Shown here piece by piece: positions 22,281-31,109 of a DNA stretch of 64,000 nt. The translations under genes and the position numbers were made by a program. Below the pieces are notes generated by a model. That model searched no databases, was not told the origin of the DNA, and was given only the letters and a program-made list of their open reading frames with translations. Origin of the DNA: Mycteria americana (Eukaryota; Chordata; Aves; Ciconiiformes; Ciconiidae); assembly GCF_035582795.1 (NCBI RefSeq), contig NW_027445436.1, forward strand, positions 4,400,770 to 4,464,769. The letters run 5' to 3'. Each line of letters starts with the position of its first letter. Position 1 is the stretch's first letter.

Positions 22281-23004
22281 TGTGGCGGTGTGCTCCCCCC
22301 CCCACCCCCACCCTGCTCCCTGTGCAAGCAGTAACCACCAGTGGGAGTCATCCTGATAGCTGCATCCAGCTTATGCTGGACCTTGAGGATGAATGGCAAC
22401 AAAGGTAGCCAAGGGCTGCCTGAAGCAGGGATCTAAACCTCTTGCTGATATGCAAATATGACTATAAGTCAATCATCTCACTCCTTAAATAGTGGACAGC
22501 CCAGGGCCTTTTGAGCTCTCCTGCACGGCAGCGGGCTGCACGCCAGGATCTCCTCTTGAGCAGGGACGCCTCTCAAGGTTACTCCTTGAGGTTGAGAGAT
22601 TCCTTGCCACAACAGATCCTCGGTAAGTGACTAATAGCATGCTAAACTTTGAAATCTTAGCTAAGTGATATAAAGGATTGATTGCGCACATATAATCCTT
22701 TAGACATAAACCGTTGACCAAGTCTGGGACTAGGACTGGATCTAGCCGCACCTAGACTCCTCTCTGAGAAGGAGTTTAGAAAGCAAGGGGATCCTTTTCC
22801 AAACCTCATGACTCAACGGGAGGGTCTCCCTGACAGTTTTGTCTGACCCTGTCCTCTATGCAGTAAATAATCAAGTGTGCCTTGCCATCAAATCTTGTTA
22901 AAACACTGTCGCATTGAACTTTGTTAACTCCCTATTCTATATCAATAAACTATATTTTTACTTCTATCTTGCGAGTGAAGTGTACCCTCACTCCATCCCC
23001 GACA
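22281..23004 (+). repeat. 5' LTR of the provirus
   Basis: Starts TGTGGCGGTGTGCTC and ends CATCCCCGACA. A TATA-like TTAAATA lies near 22483, and AATAAA is at 22944-22949. It is the same length as the 3' LTR, with about 7 mismatches. Two of the mismatches are CpG in this copy and CpA in the other. Confidence 0.95.
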
Positions 23005-23007
23005 AAT

Positions 23008-23025
23008 TGGTGTAGTCGGCAGGAT
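23008..23025 (+). promoter_or_regulatory. Putative primer binding site
   Basis: TGGTGTAGTCGGCAGG starts three bases after the LTR, the usual place and first bases (TGG) for a retroviral PBS. I cannot match it confidently to a known tRNA 3' end. Oddly, the gag ATG (23024) begins right at its end, so there is practically no leader. Confidence 0.55.
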
Positions 23026-23446
23026 GGCAAGTAGTATCACTGATTATTTACGGAGGCATGGAGTGAATCCGAGTCCCAAATTCTCAGCAGAATGGACTCG
23101 TGACAATTGGCATGATTGGGAAGCCATTGAAGAACACCTAAAAGTAACTAGAGGCCACACAAAAGATGGAAAAGGGAAAGGAATTATCTGCAAGATGCTA
23201 GGTGCCTGTTTAGAAGCTGCACATCAGGAAAGAGGCAACAGAAATAAAAAGGAGCAGGACCTAGAGAAAGAAATAGAAGGTAGAAAGGCAACTGAGTTGT
23301 TACTATCTTTAAAAATTGAACAACTGCAGAAACAGTTACAGGAGGAAAAGGAAAAAAGACAAAAGTTGGGAGAAAAGGTCGAGATGATGCTTATACAGGC
23401 TTCCCGCCCCCCCCCCCCCCCGACATCGTACAGATTAGAAAACTAA
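23024..23446 (+). pseudogene. gag: gag, N-terminal part (matrix-like, coiled coil)
   Basis: A 140-codon frame starts MASSITDYLRRHG at the first ATG after the LTR. Residues about 70-125 are rich in E, K, Q and L in a heptad-like pattern (a predicted coiled coil). It then runs into a poly-proline stretch encoded by 15 consecutive C bases (23407-23421). The frame closes at 23444-23446, just after this tract, while the rest of gag continues in another frame; a length change in the poly-C tract is the likely cause. No close family is recognised for this N-terminal domain. As gag it would form the virion core. Start choice: only ATG near the LTR, reading into a long open frame. Confidence 0.75.
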
Positions 23447-23466
23447 TAGTATCCCCTGAAGATTGA

Positions 23467-24561
23467 GATGGAGACATCTGGGGTGATCCCGATGATAGCG
23501 AGCCAGAAGGCGACGACCCTTTGTTCCCCGCAAATCCTCCTGAGTATGAAGCCAGACCCATTGTTAAAACAGAACGAACTGTGGGTCCTCGGGGTGGTCA
23601 TCCGCGACATACTACGCGAACCACCCCCTGGGATCCGTTGCAATTGACAAATTTGCAAGAGAGATATAGCAGAAAACCAGGTGAAACTGAAACGGAATAC
23701 TTGTGGCGAGTATGCCTCAGTGGCGGTGACCGAATAATGTTGAGTGAGGACGAAGCAAGCGGCTATTGGGGTCCGGGAGTTTTCTTAAATTTAGGACCCG
23801 ACCCGACAAATACACCTCATTCTATCACCAGCCGAGTAGCTTATTGGGCTGGAGGAATAGACACCATGGAGCGAGGTGAACCCTCCATAATTCCCATTAA
23901 ATCTTTAAGTGAGCTCTCTACAGCCGTCACAAAAGCCGCCTGTATACAAGCCATGCACAAACGAGGGTCCCATGATGTCCCACTGTCTGCTACAGTAGAT
24001 TTTGCAATGTTAAAACCACTGATTAGAGGAGCCCCGGCAATTCTTAAATCCCATTTAGTTGCAAAACGAGATGAGATCAAGAAAGACACAGAACATAATG
24101 AAGGACTAGGTGACAACACTCAAACTGCCCACAAGCAGCTCCCTACCTGGGCAGATTTGATGCACGGCATTGTTAACTACAGCCGTGAGATGGGCTGGGA
24201 CGATGCATCAGCTGAAAAACAAAACCTGAAGCCCCGGGGAGGAGATCACAAAGTAAGACCCATAAAACGGGAAACAGAAACTAGATCGAAGGGAAACAAA
24301 TTTAAAACCCCCCAAACAGAATCTCGAGAACAAAGGAATGAATTGTGGAGGAATGCATTAGCTTTAGGCATTCCCAGAGTTGCGATTCAAGGTCAACCTA
24401 CTGGCATTATTTTAAGTCTAATTGAAGCATTCCAGAAACGAGATAACGGTGAAAGGAAGGACCGTATTTCAACTCCTCCTGCACCAGACCCCAGAAGGGG
24501 AGATAACCCCTTCCTCCCTCTTAGGGAGGAACTGCAGGGCATGAAGTCAAAAAACGAGTAG
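23467..24561 (+). pseudogene. gag: gag, capsid-like part
   Basis: The open frame follows an in-frame TGA at 23464-23466 and ends at TAG 24559-24561; the first ATG is at 23521. The start is acidic (DPDDSEPEGDD). Next come a capsid-like region with LQERYSRKPGETETEYLWRV and a stretch around GPGVFLNLGPDP, then a basic C-terminal part (KPRGGDHKVRPIKRE) that could bind nucleic acid. I see no CCHC zinc knuckle, which most orthoretroviral Gags have but spumaviruses lack. The end overlaps the pol frame at a -1 frameshift signal. Confidence 0.8.
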
Positions 24562-24593
24562 TGCCCGGAAGGCAATTGGGCCTGCCTGTCCGG
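24549..24593 (+). promoter_or_regulatory. -1 ribosomal frameshift signal between gag and pro-pol
   Basis: The heptamer A AAA AAC (24549-24555) is in the correct phase of the gag frame (..TCA AAA AAC GAG TAG). After a 9-base spacer there is a hairpin: CCGGAAGGC (24565-24573) pairs with GCCT-G-TCCGG (24584-24593) with one bulged base and a 10-base loop. The pro-pol frame is exactly the -1 frame and is open from 24525. This is the classic arrangement for Gag-Pro-Pol expression. Confidence 0.85.
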
Positions 24594-26228
24594 AAAGTGG
24601 AGGCTTATCAGTGGATAAATGATAACGGCCCATACATTTTAATTCCAGTCGGTCCTCAAAGACAATTGGTAAAGTTTTTAATAGATACGGGAGCACAAAT
24701 TTCACTATTAACACAACAAGATGCCGAGAAGCTGGGTGTACGACCCAGACGGCAAAGAGTTAAAATTACCGGCGTGAACGGAGTGAGTGTTCAGTGCCAA
24801 ATTGCCAAGGTCAATTTATGGCTCCCGGGCGAGAAGCGCATGTCGAGTACTCGCTTTGCAATTAAAGATCACCATGAAAATATTTTAGGTTTCGATGTTT
24901 TAAACGGACGAACCTGGCGCCTGCCGAATGGCAGCGTGTGGTCCTTCGGCTCCAACATCGATCCCAACCCCAGCAGAAACCGGGAGGCTGCAGTGCGGGC
25001 ACTGCGCGCAGCCCCTGCGCTCCCCGAGTCAAAGATCACCAACGTACCGCAATATCCCCTTTCTGCTGCGGCACGAAATGGAATTTCTGAAGTCATAGCT
25101 GATTTGGAGAAGCGACAAATTATCTCCAGAACACACTCCCCATATAACTCACCTGTCTGGCCCGTCCGGAAACCAGACGGGAGGTGGCGTTTAACAGTCG
25201 ATTATCGGCGCCTGAACGCCAATACAGCCCCGCTCACAGCTGCTGTGCCAAATATTGCCAACTTAACAGCTACTTTGCAAGCAGCTGCACACCCATGGAT
25301 GGCAGCGCTAGATGTAAAGGATATGTTCTTTATGGTTCCCTTAAAGGAGGAAGATAAAGAGAAGTTTGCTTTCACTTGGGAGGGAATACAATACACCTTT
25401 AACAGACTCCCACAGGGGTACAAACATTCACCCACGATTGCTCATGCTGCGCTTGCTGAACTTTTACAGACAGTCTCACTCCCCCAAGAAGTGAAACTGT
25501 ACCAATATATAGATGATATTCTGATTGGAGGAACTTCCCCTGAAAAGGTTGGGGAAGCGGCAGCAGCAGTATGGCAAGCACTAAATAAAGCAGAAATTGA
25601 GATTCCACCCGGAAAATGTCAGGGACCAAGTAAAGAAGTAAAATTTTTAGGTACTTGGTGGATAGCAGGCAGTGCAGTGATTCCTCCAGATACCTTAAGA
25701 AAAATTGAAGAGCTGCAAATGCCCCAATCAAGGAAGGAGTTACAACAATTAATGGGAACTTTAGGATATTGGAGGAAACATGTGCCTGGATTTTCTATCA
25801 TTTCCCGTCCCTTATACTCACTCTTACGGAAAGGCAAACCCTGGGAGTGGAAATTAGAACATAAAGAGGCAGTCAAAACTCTAACTGAAGAGTTAAAAAC
25901 ATACCAGTCACTGGGACCAGTACACCCCCGCGACCCTATTATAGCCGAATGGGGTTTCGCCGAACATGCTACTTACTGTAACCTGTTCCAAACTGGCCCC
26001 GATGGGCCAAAAAGACCTTTATTGTTTAGCTCAACTGCATTTAAAGAAACAGAACAACGATACTCTGAATGGGAAAAGGGACTTTTATCTTTAGTCCGAG
26101 CAGTTAAACAAGTTGAGAAAATACACCAGGGACAACCTGTGCAAACTAGAGGACCATTTAATTTACTAGAAGCAATCCTAAAGGGGACTGCTCCCCCAGA
26201 AGGAGTTGCACAAAAACCCACTGTCTGA
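24561..26228 (+). pseudogene. pol: pro-pol: protease and reverse transcriptase (ends at internal TGA)
   Basis: The frame is open from 24525, overlapping the gag end. The first residues after the gag stop are PGRQLGLP. The protease has the catalytic LIDTGAQ (D at about residue 42 counted from 24561) and a later ILGFDVL strand. RT blocks are PVRKPDGRWRLTVDYRRLN, LDVKDMFFMVPL (first catalytic D), LPQGYKHSPTIAHAAL, and YIDDILIGG (catalytic pair, near 25505-25516), then a connection region with FLGTWW and LMGTLGYWR. Active-site residues are all present. The frame stops at TGA 26226-26228 and reads on in the same frame into RNase H. RT type looks closest to class III ERVs. Confidence 0.92.
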
Positions 26229-26780
26229 AAATGGTATGCCTACCTAACAGGAGTTGCAGAAAATATGCAACTAACTGAAGGACACACTAAGGTTTCCAAA
26301 TTGCAGGTGCCCATAAACACAGACCCTTTAGCGTTACAACAACCCTTTAAACCTTCACCCATTCTGGATGCACCACCCCTCACTGAGGGTACACCAACAG
26401 AAAACATTTGGTTTACAGATGCTTCAGCAAAAAGGGTAAACGGTAAATGGCAATATAAGGCTGTTGCATTAGATATTACCACCGGCAAACAAGTAGTAGA
26501 AGAAGGTGAAGGCAGTGCACAAGTAGGAGAAATAAGAGCAGTTGTTTTGGCAGCACAGAATGGAGCAAAAATCATATATGTAGACTCTTATGCTGTGTGG
26601 GCCGGTGCCACACAGTGGCTCTGTCAATGGGAAACCTTGAACTGGGAAGTAAACAGATCCCCAGTTTGGAGAAACAAAGATTGGCAATTATTACTAGATA
26701 TAGCCAGGAAAACGCCTTTCAAGATGGGATGGGTAAAAGCTCATGCTAAAGATAATCAACAAAGTGGAATCAAAAGGTAG
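26229..26780 (+). pseudogene. pol: pol: RNase H domain
   Basis: In the same frame as the upstream pol after the TGA at 26226-26228. RNase H motifs are FTDAS (catalytic D near 26417), GEIRAV (E), YVDSYAVW (D) and WVKAHAKD near the end. The frame meets TAG at 26778-26780, but the sequence downstream in another frame (from about 26765) carries the natural continuation into integrase, so a small indel lies at about 26755-26765. Normally this domain removes the RNA strand during reverse transcription. Confidence 0.87.
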
Positions 26781-27676
26781 ATGAGCTAACTAAAATTAGG
26801 AAAATCACCTTAAATCCTGAGTGGTATCGATTGGGAGAATGGTTACATCAAAGCCTAGGCCACACAGGTAAAGAAGCACTTTACTTTGCTACACAGAGTA
26901 AAGGCTGGCCTATAAACAGAAAAACTTGTGAAACTATTCTTACAGAATGTCCTCAGTGTAGAGTGAAATTACAAGCAGATCATCCTGATAAAGCACCACC
27001 TTTACATATCAACGAAGGGAAAGCTTTATGGTCTACATGGCAAATTGATTATATCAGACCATTCAAATCCTCTGCAGGATATCGATATATCCTCACAGGA
27101 GTGGAAGTAGTCTCCGGCTTGCTTATGGCGACTAAATGTCGGAAAGCCGATGGGCGAAATACAGTGCGAGGGCTATCGTTTTGGTTCTCAAATCTACCTA
27201 CTCCTGATGTTATCCAAAGTGATAATGGCTCACACTTTTCATGTAAGGAAGTGCAAGATTGGGCAAAACCAGAGGGAATTAGATGGGTATTCCACACCCC
27301 ATACTACCCCCAATCGAATGGGATGGTAGAAAGAGCTAATGGCTTGTTGAAAAGGAATCTCAAACCACAGGAAGCTCAATGGGATACGAGACTTCCCAAA
27401 GTACTCCATCAATTAAATAATTGATATGGGCCTACTGGAAGGCCTATAAGCCAAGCATTCTTTGTAAAAACTGAGCTTAGCGCTCCACCTACTAGGAAAA
27501 GAGAATATCCAATGACATTACAGCCAGGACAGCCTGAGCCTGTGATAGTCAATTTACCATCCATCGGTACTGTGCCTATGACTTTAATTAAACCTCGTGG
27601 CCCACTTGCCTGGGAAGCTACTGATAGCAGTGGTGCAAAACACAGAATTAGCGCATGATGGATTTTTCCTTCTTCT
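26781..27676 (+). pseudogene. pol: pol: integrase (interrupted)
   Basis: The integrase frame is open up to TGA 27422-27424; the first ATG is 26831. It shows the HHCC zinc motif (LHQSLGHTG ... CPQCRV, about 26843-26960), then the catalytic DD35E core: D in WQIDYI (about 27040), D in QSDNGSHF, and E in GMVERANG with 35 residues between the last two. After the TGA the same frame goes on through a C-terminal region (GPLAWEATDSSGAKHRI) with another TGA at 27656-27658 and TAA soon after. Catalytic residues are intact but the frame is broken twice or more. Confidence 0.88.
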
Positions 27677-27710
27677 TAACAGGGTAACCTGTTTGGACTC
27701 TCCCCACCGA

Positions 27711-27735
27711 AACAAATCTCTATTTTCTCTTACAG
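27711..27735 (+). promoter_or_regulatory. Probable env splice acceptor
   Basis: A pyrimidine-rich run ending TCTCTTACAG at 27735, 11 bases before the env ATG (27747). This is the usual place for the subgenomic env acceptor. The matching donor was not identified. Confidence 0.55.
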
Positions 27736-27746
27736 CACCCCACAGG

Positions 27747-28793
27747 ATGTCAGACGGAAATGCTGTGTTCATGTTACTATTCCAAACCCTAACAATGCTG
27801 TTCCTCTTAGCCTGTGGTCAAAGAACCCTAGAATGGCCATGGTCCCAAGCTCGTGTTAAGTACACTGGAAGTATGGGAATACACTCTAGTAAGGGAGATT
27901 TAAAGCTTTCCACCGTGGTCATGCACGGAACTGAAACATACTTAGAAAACGAATGGAGCTGGGATAAAGATGAAGCTGATGATAAAGTTCCCCGACTCCG
28001 AGGAACGGCAGGGAAAGAAATTAAAATAGGATGCCGGATGATCAATGGGTCTACCCATGAGAAGGCACCTCAGATTTCTGTGTACAACATTACATCAAAC
28101 CAAATAGCCAAAGATACAAAACTTTGCGCCTCTGAAAGACTGGACTGTTGGTACAATTTTACCTTAGTACAACCTGTTTTTGTAGTCTGCCTCTGGGCTC
28201 ACCATCGTGTGGGATTATCCTTTACATTTAAAATAGACATTACTGAGCCTAATACAACAACATCTGCCCTGTCTGTAAAGGATGAGAAAATTCTATCCCC
28301 ACAGATTTCTGAAGTTGGACCATATGTGATCAAAAATACAGGCCAACAACAAGTGTTATTTAATCCGTCATGGTCTCTTAAACGAGTAGAACTACTGGTG
28401 CAAAGTAATATCTCTGCAATCAAACCAACCTGTTCACCATTCCTAGGTACGTCCTATGCAGGATGGTTAGCATGGTTACATGGGCGAACCCTCACCTCTC
28501 CAAGACGAACAAGGAGAGATGTGACCGGTATCATAGGGACAGGATTGGGAGTCTTAAATAGTATAGATGCCAAAGTACTCGTAAACAAACTGAGCACAAC
28601 AACAAGTGATTTAAACAAATTAGAACACCCATTGCGGTCTTCTCTATTAGCATTGGGAACTAACCAATGGCTCTTATCTGGTATATTACCTCAGTGGGAA
28701 AGAATTAATGAAAGGGACCACCAACTGATTGTGGATGCACTTGGTGTAGCCCAAACCAATGTTTCTCTAGCTCTTAGTTGTATCCAAGCTTAA
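27747..28793 (+). pseudogene. env: env: surface subunit and start of transmembrane subunit
   Basis: Starts at ATG 27747 with a hydrophobic signal peptide (about residues 7-23, FMLLFQTLTMLFLLACG). Then comes an SU-like region with several N-glycosylation sequons (NGST, NITS, NFTL, NTTT, NISA). A furin-type site R-R-T-R-R lies at 28503-28517, followed by a glycine-rich hydrophobic fusion-peptide-like stretch (VTGIIGTGLGVLNS). The frame stops at TAA 28791-28793 and continues in the same frame beyond. Env proteins mediate entry; this one is truncated. An alternative view as a domesticated gene is unlikely because of the stops. Confidence 0.88.
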
Positions 28794-29834
28794 CTGTGGA
28801 TGCAATCTATGGTAGCAGCAATTATAAGAGAAGGTGAAGAGGGCACCTTACCCACTGAAATTTGAAAGGTAATTTGGGATAATGCAACTAAATTTGAGAA
28901 AGAATTCCAGTCCTGGTGGTATTTAGCCAATTTCACTTATGACCCCATCAACAATAAGGCCACAGCTTTTGTCTTAACAATACACAATGCTTCGGTATAC
29001 ACCATATACCCAATCATTGCGTTAGGATTAAATCACAATGGAACTGTACTCTATCCATTAGAACATAGAGTATGGGCCCACCGAAATGGAAACAAATGGC
29101 AAACTGTTGATGTTAACGCATGCGTTGTACGGGAACAAAAAGGATTTATTTGTGAGAGTAACACCATCAAAGCCCAAGACATCTGTCTTGACACTGAACA
29201 AAATGTTTGTCATTTTGAAATACAACCTGATGAAGCCCCTGAAACTGTACTTGTGTATGTTGGAAAAGGATGTGTTTGTATGAGAACCCTTTGTGATTTT
29301 ATATTCGTAGATAACGTTACTGTAGATACAAGCAATCGCTCAAATATTTGTGTTTGTAACTTTACTAAAATTGTGGGATATGACTTCAATTATTCAGCTC
29401 CTGTTACGTCTTATCAATTGTTACAATCTAACTATACACTGAGTCGAGATTTATTGCCTACACCCATCGGAATGAATCTTACATTGGTGAAGAAACTACT
29501 ACAACACGATGACCTGTGTCAACTGCTGGAACACATCCGAAACAATGGACACAAAACTCTGATCACCGTTCATCATGATGCAGAAGAGATACGCCATGTC
29601 TTGGAAAGAGTGAAGAAGGATGGAGAACACCATTGGTGGGAAACTCTTCTTGGATGGTCACCAACAGCAACGGGAGTGTTTAATCTTATGCTTCACCCAG
29701 TTGTCATTTTACTAACTCTAACATTAGTGTGTCTATTGCTTATAATTATATTGTATATAAAGGTTTGGCACATGATAAAACAAATAACCCAACTTCAGTC
29801 ACCCAAAACATACAAATTAACGCATAACAAATAG
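28794..29834 (+). pseudogene. env: env: rest of transmembrane subunit with anchor
   Basis: Same frame as the upstream env, interrupted again by TGA 28863-28865, then open from there to the stop at 29832-29834. It contains WYLANFTYDPINN, a cysteine-rich block (GKGCVCMRTLC ... NICVCNF), a charged helix-rich region, a long hydrophobic anchor (about 29690-29765, VVILLTLTLVCLLLIIILYI) and a short basic cytoplasmic tail. I do not see the CX6CC plus immunosuppressive-domain arrangement typical of gamma-type Envs, so the Env type is unusual. Confidence 0.85.
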
Positions 29835-29962
29835 CAGTGCTTCACTGTCTACTTACCATGGATCTATAAGCACACAAACTATCAATATACTATTTATGGC
29901 ACAGAGGCAAGAGGTGACCGTACCACCACTCTGTGAAGGTAAGATGAATTGACTATAGTCAC

Positions 29963-29971
29963 GGGGTGGAA
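29963..29971 (+). promoter_or_regulatory. Polypurine tract
   Basis: GGGGTGGAA sits directly before the 3' LTR, where plus-strand DNA synthesis would start. It contains one T. Confidence 0.6.
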
Positions 29972-30695
29972 TGTGGCGGTGTGCTCTTCCCCCCACCCCC
30001 ACCCTGCTCCCTGTGCAAGCAGTAACCACCAGTGGGAGTCATCCTGATAGCTGCATCCAGCTTATGCTGGACCTTGAGGATGAATGGCAACAAAGGTAGC
30101 CAAGGGCTGCCTGAAGCAGGGATCTAAACCTCTTGCTGATATGCAAATATGACTATAAGTCAATCATCTCACTCCTTAAATAGTGGACAGCCCAGGGCCT
30201 TTTGAGCTCTCCTGCACGGCAGCGGGCTGCACGCCAGGATCTCCTCTTGAGCAGGGACGCCTCTCAAGGTTACTCCTTGAGGTTGAGAGATTCCTTGCCA
30301 CAACAGATCCTCGGTAAGTGACTAATAGCATGCTAAACTTTGAAATCTTAGCTAAGTGATATAAAGGATTGATTGCACACATATAATCCTTTAGACATAA
30401 ACCATTGACCAAGTCTGGGACTAGGACTGGATCTAGCCGCACCTAGACTCCTCTCTGAGAAGGAGTTTAGAAAGCAAGGGGATCCTTTTCCAAACCTCAT
30501 GACTCAACGGGAGGGTCTCCCTGACAGTTTTGTCTGACCCTGTCCTCTATGCAGTAAATAATCAAGTGTGCCTTGCCATCAAATCTTGTTAAAACACTGT
30601 CGCATTGAACTTTGTTAACTCCCTATTCTGTATCAATAAACTATATTTTTACTTCTCTCTTGCGAGTGAAGTGTACCCTCACTCCATCCGCGACA
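29972..30695 (+). repeat. 3' LTR of the provirus
   Basis: 724 bp, starting TGTGGCGGTGTGCTC and ending CATCCGCGACA. It is followed by CCTAT, the second copy of the target duplication. Differences from the 5' LTR are CC/TT near its start, two CpG/CpA sites, and three single changes near the end. Confidence 0.95.
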
Positions 30696-31109
30696 CCTAT
30701 GAGGGAAGGCTGGAGAGAGCTGGGACTGTTTAGCCTGGAGAAGAGAAGGCTCAGGGGGATCTTATCCATGTATAGAAATACCTGAAGGGAGGGTGCAAAA
30801 AGATGGATCCAGGCTCTGGTGCCCAGTGACAGGACAAGAGGCAATGGGCACAAACGGAAACACAGGATGTTCTGTCTGAATATCAGGAAACACTTTTTTA
30901 CTGTGAGGGTGACTGAGCACTGGAACAGGTTGCCCAGGAAGGCTATGGAGTCCCCCTCCTTGGAGATATTCAAAAGCTGTCTAGACATGGTCCTGGGCAA
31001 CAGGCTCTAGGTGACCCTGCTTGAGCCGGGGGGTTGGACCAGATGACTTCCAGAGGTCCTTTCCAACCTCAGCCATTCTGTGATTCTTTGATTCTGTGAT
31101 TCTGTGATC
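30696..31109 (+). mobile_element. CR1 LINE, 3' end (third piece of the split copy)
   Basis: Resumes exactly where 22280 stopped (CCTATGAGGGAAGGCTGGAG) and runs to the octamer-like tail (TTCTGTGATTC repeats). It carries the ORF2 C-terminus ([10 protein letters not shown], then [17 protein letters not shown]). The three pieces together form one CR1 insertion older than both the array and the provirus. Confidence 0.93.

Larger units (their letters stand above)
22281..30695 (+). mobile_element. Endogenous retrovirus provirus (two LTRs, gag, pro-pol, env), defective
   Basis: This 8415-bp provirus has 724-bp LTRs at both ends, a primer-binding-like site, gag, pro-pol, integrase, an env splice acceptor, env and a polypurine tract. 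It is flanked by the 5-bp duplication CCTAT (22276-22280 and 30696-30700). It interrupts a CR1 in the last intron of NFIB and is antisense to that gene. The 5-bp duplication and the RT block LPQGYKHSPT point to class III (ERV-L/spuma-related), although class III ERVs usually lack env. Breaks occur in gag, pol, integrase and env, so it is not replication-competent. The two LTRs differ at about 7 of 724 sites, which indicates a fairly recent insertion. Confidence 0.95.

Noticed and set aside
23008-23025. Assignment of the PBS to tRNA-Leu, as in mammalian ERV-L
   Set aside because: Only the first six bases (TGGTGT) agree with the Leu-type PBS that I know; the rest does not, so no tRNA is named.
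27747-29834. env as a domesticated, syncytin-like host gene
   Set aside because: Two in-frame stops (28791 and 28863) separate the signal peptide/SU from the anchor. The provirus is young and shows decay in all genes, so there is no sign of preserved coding.
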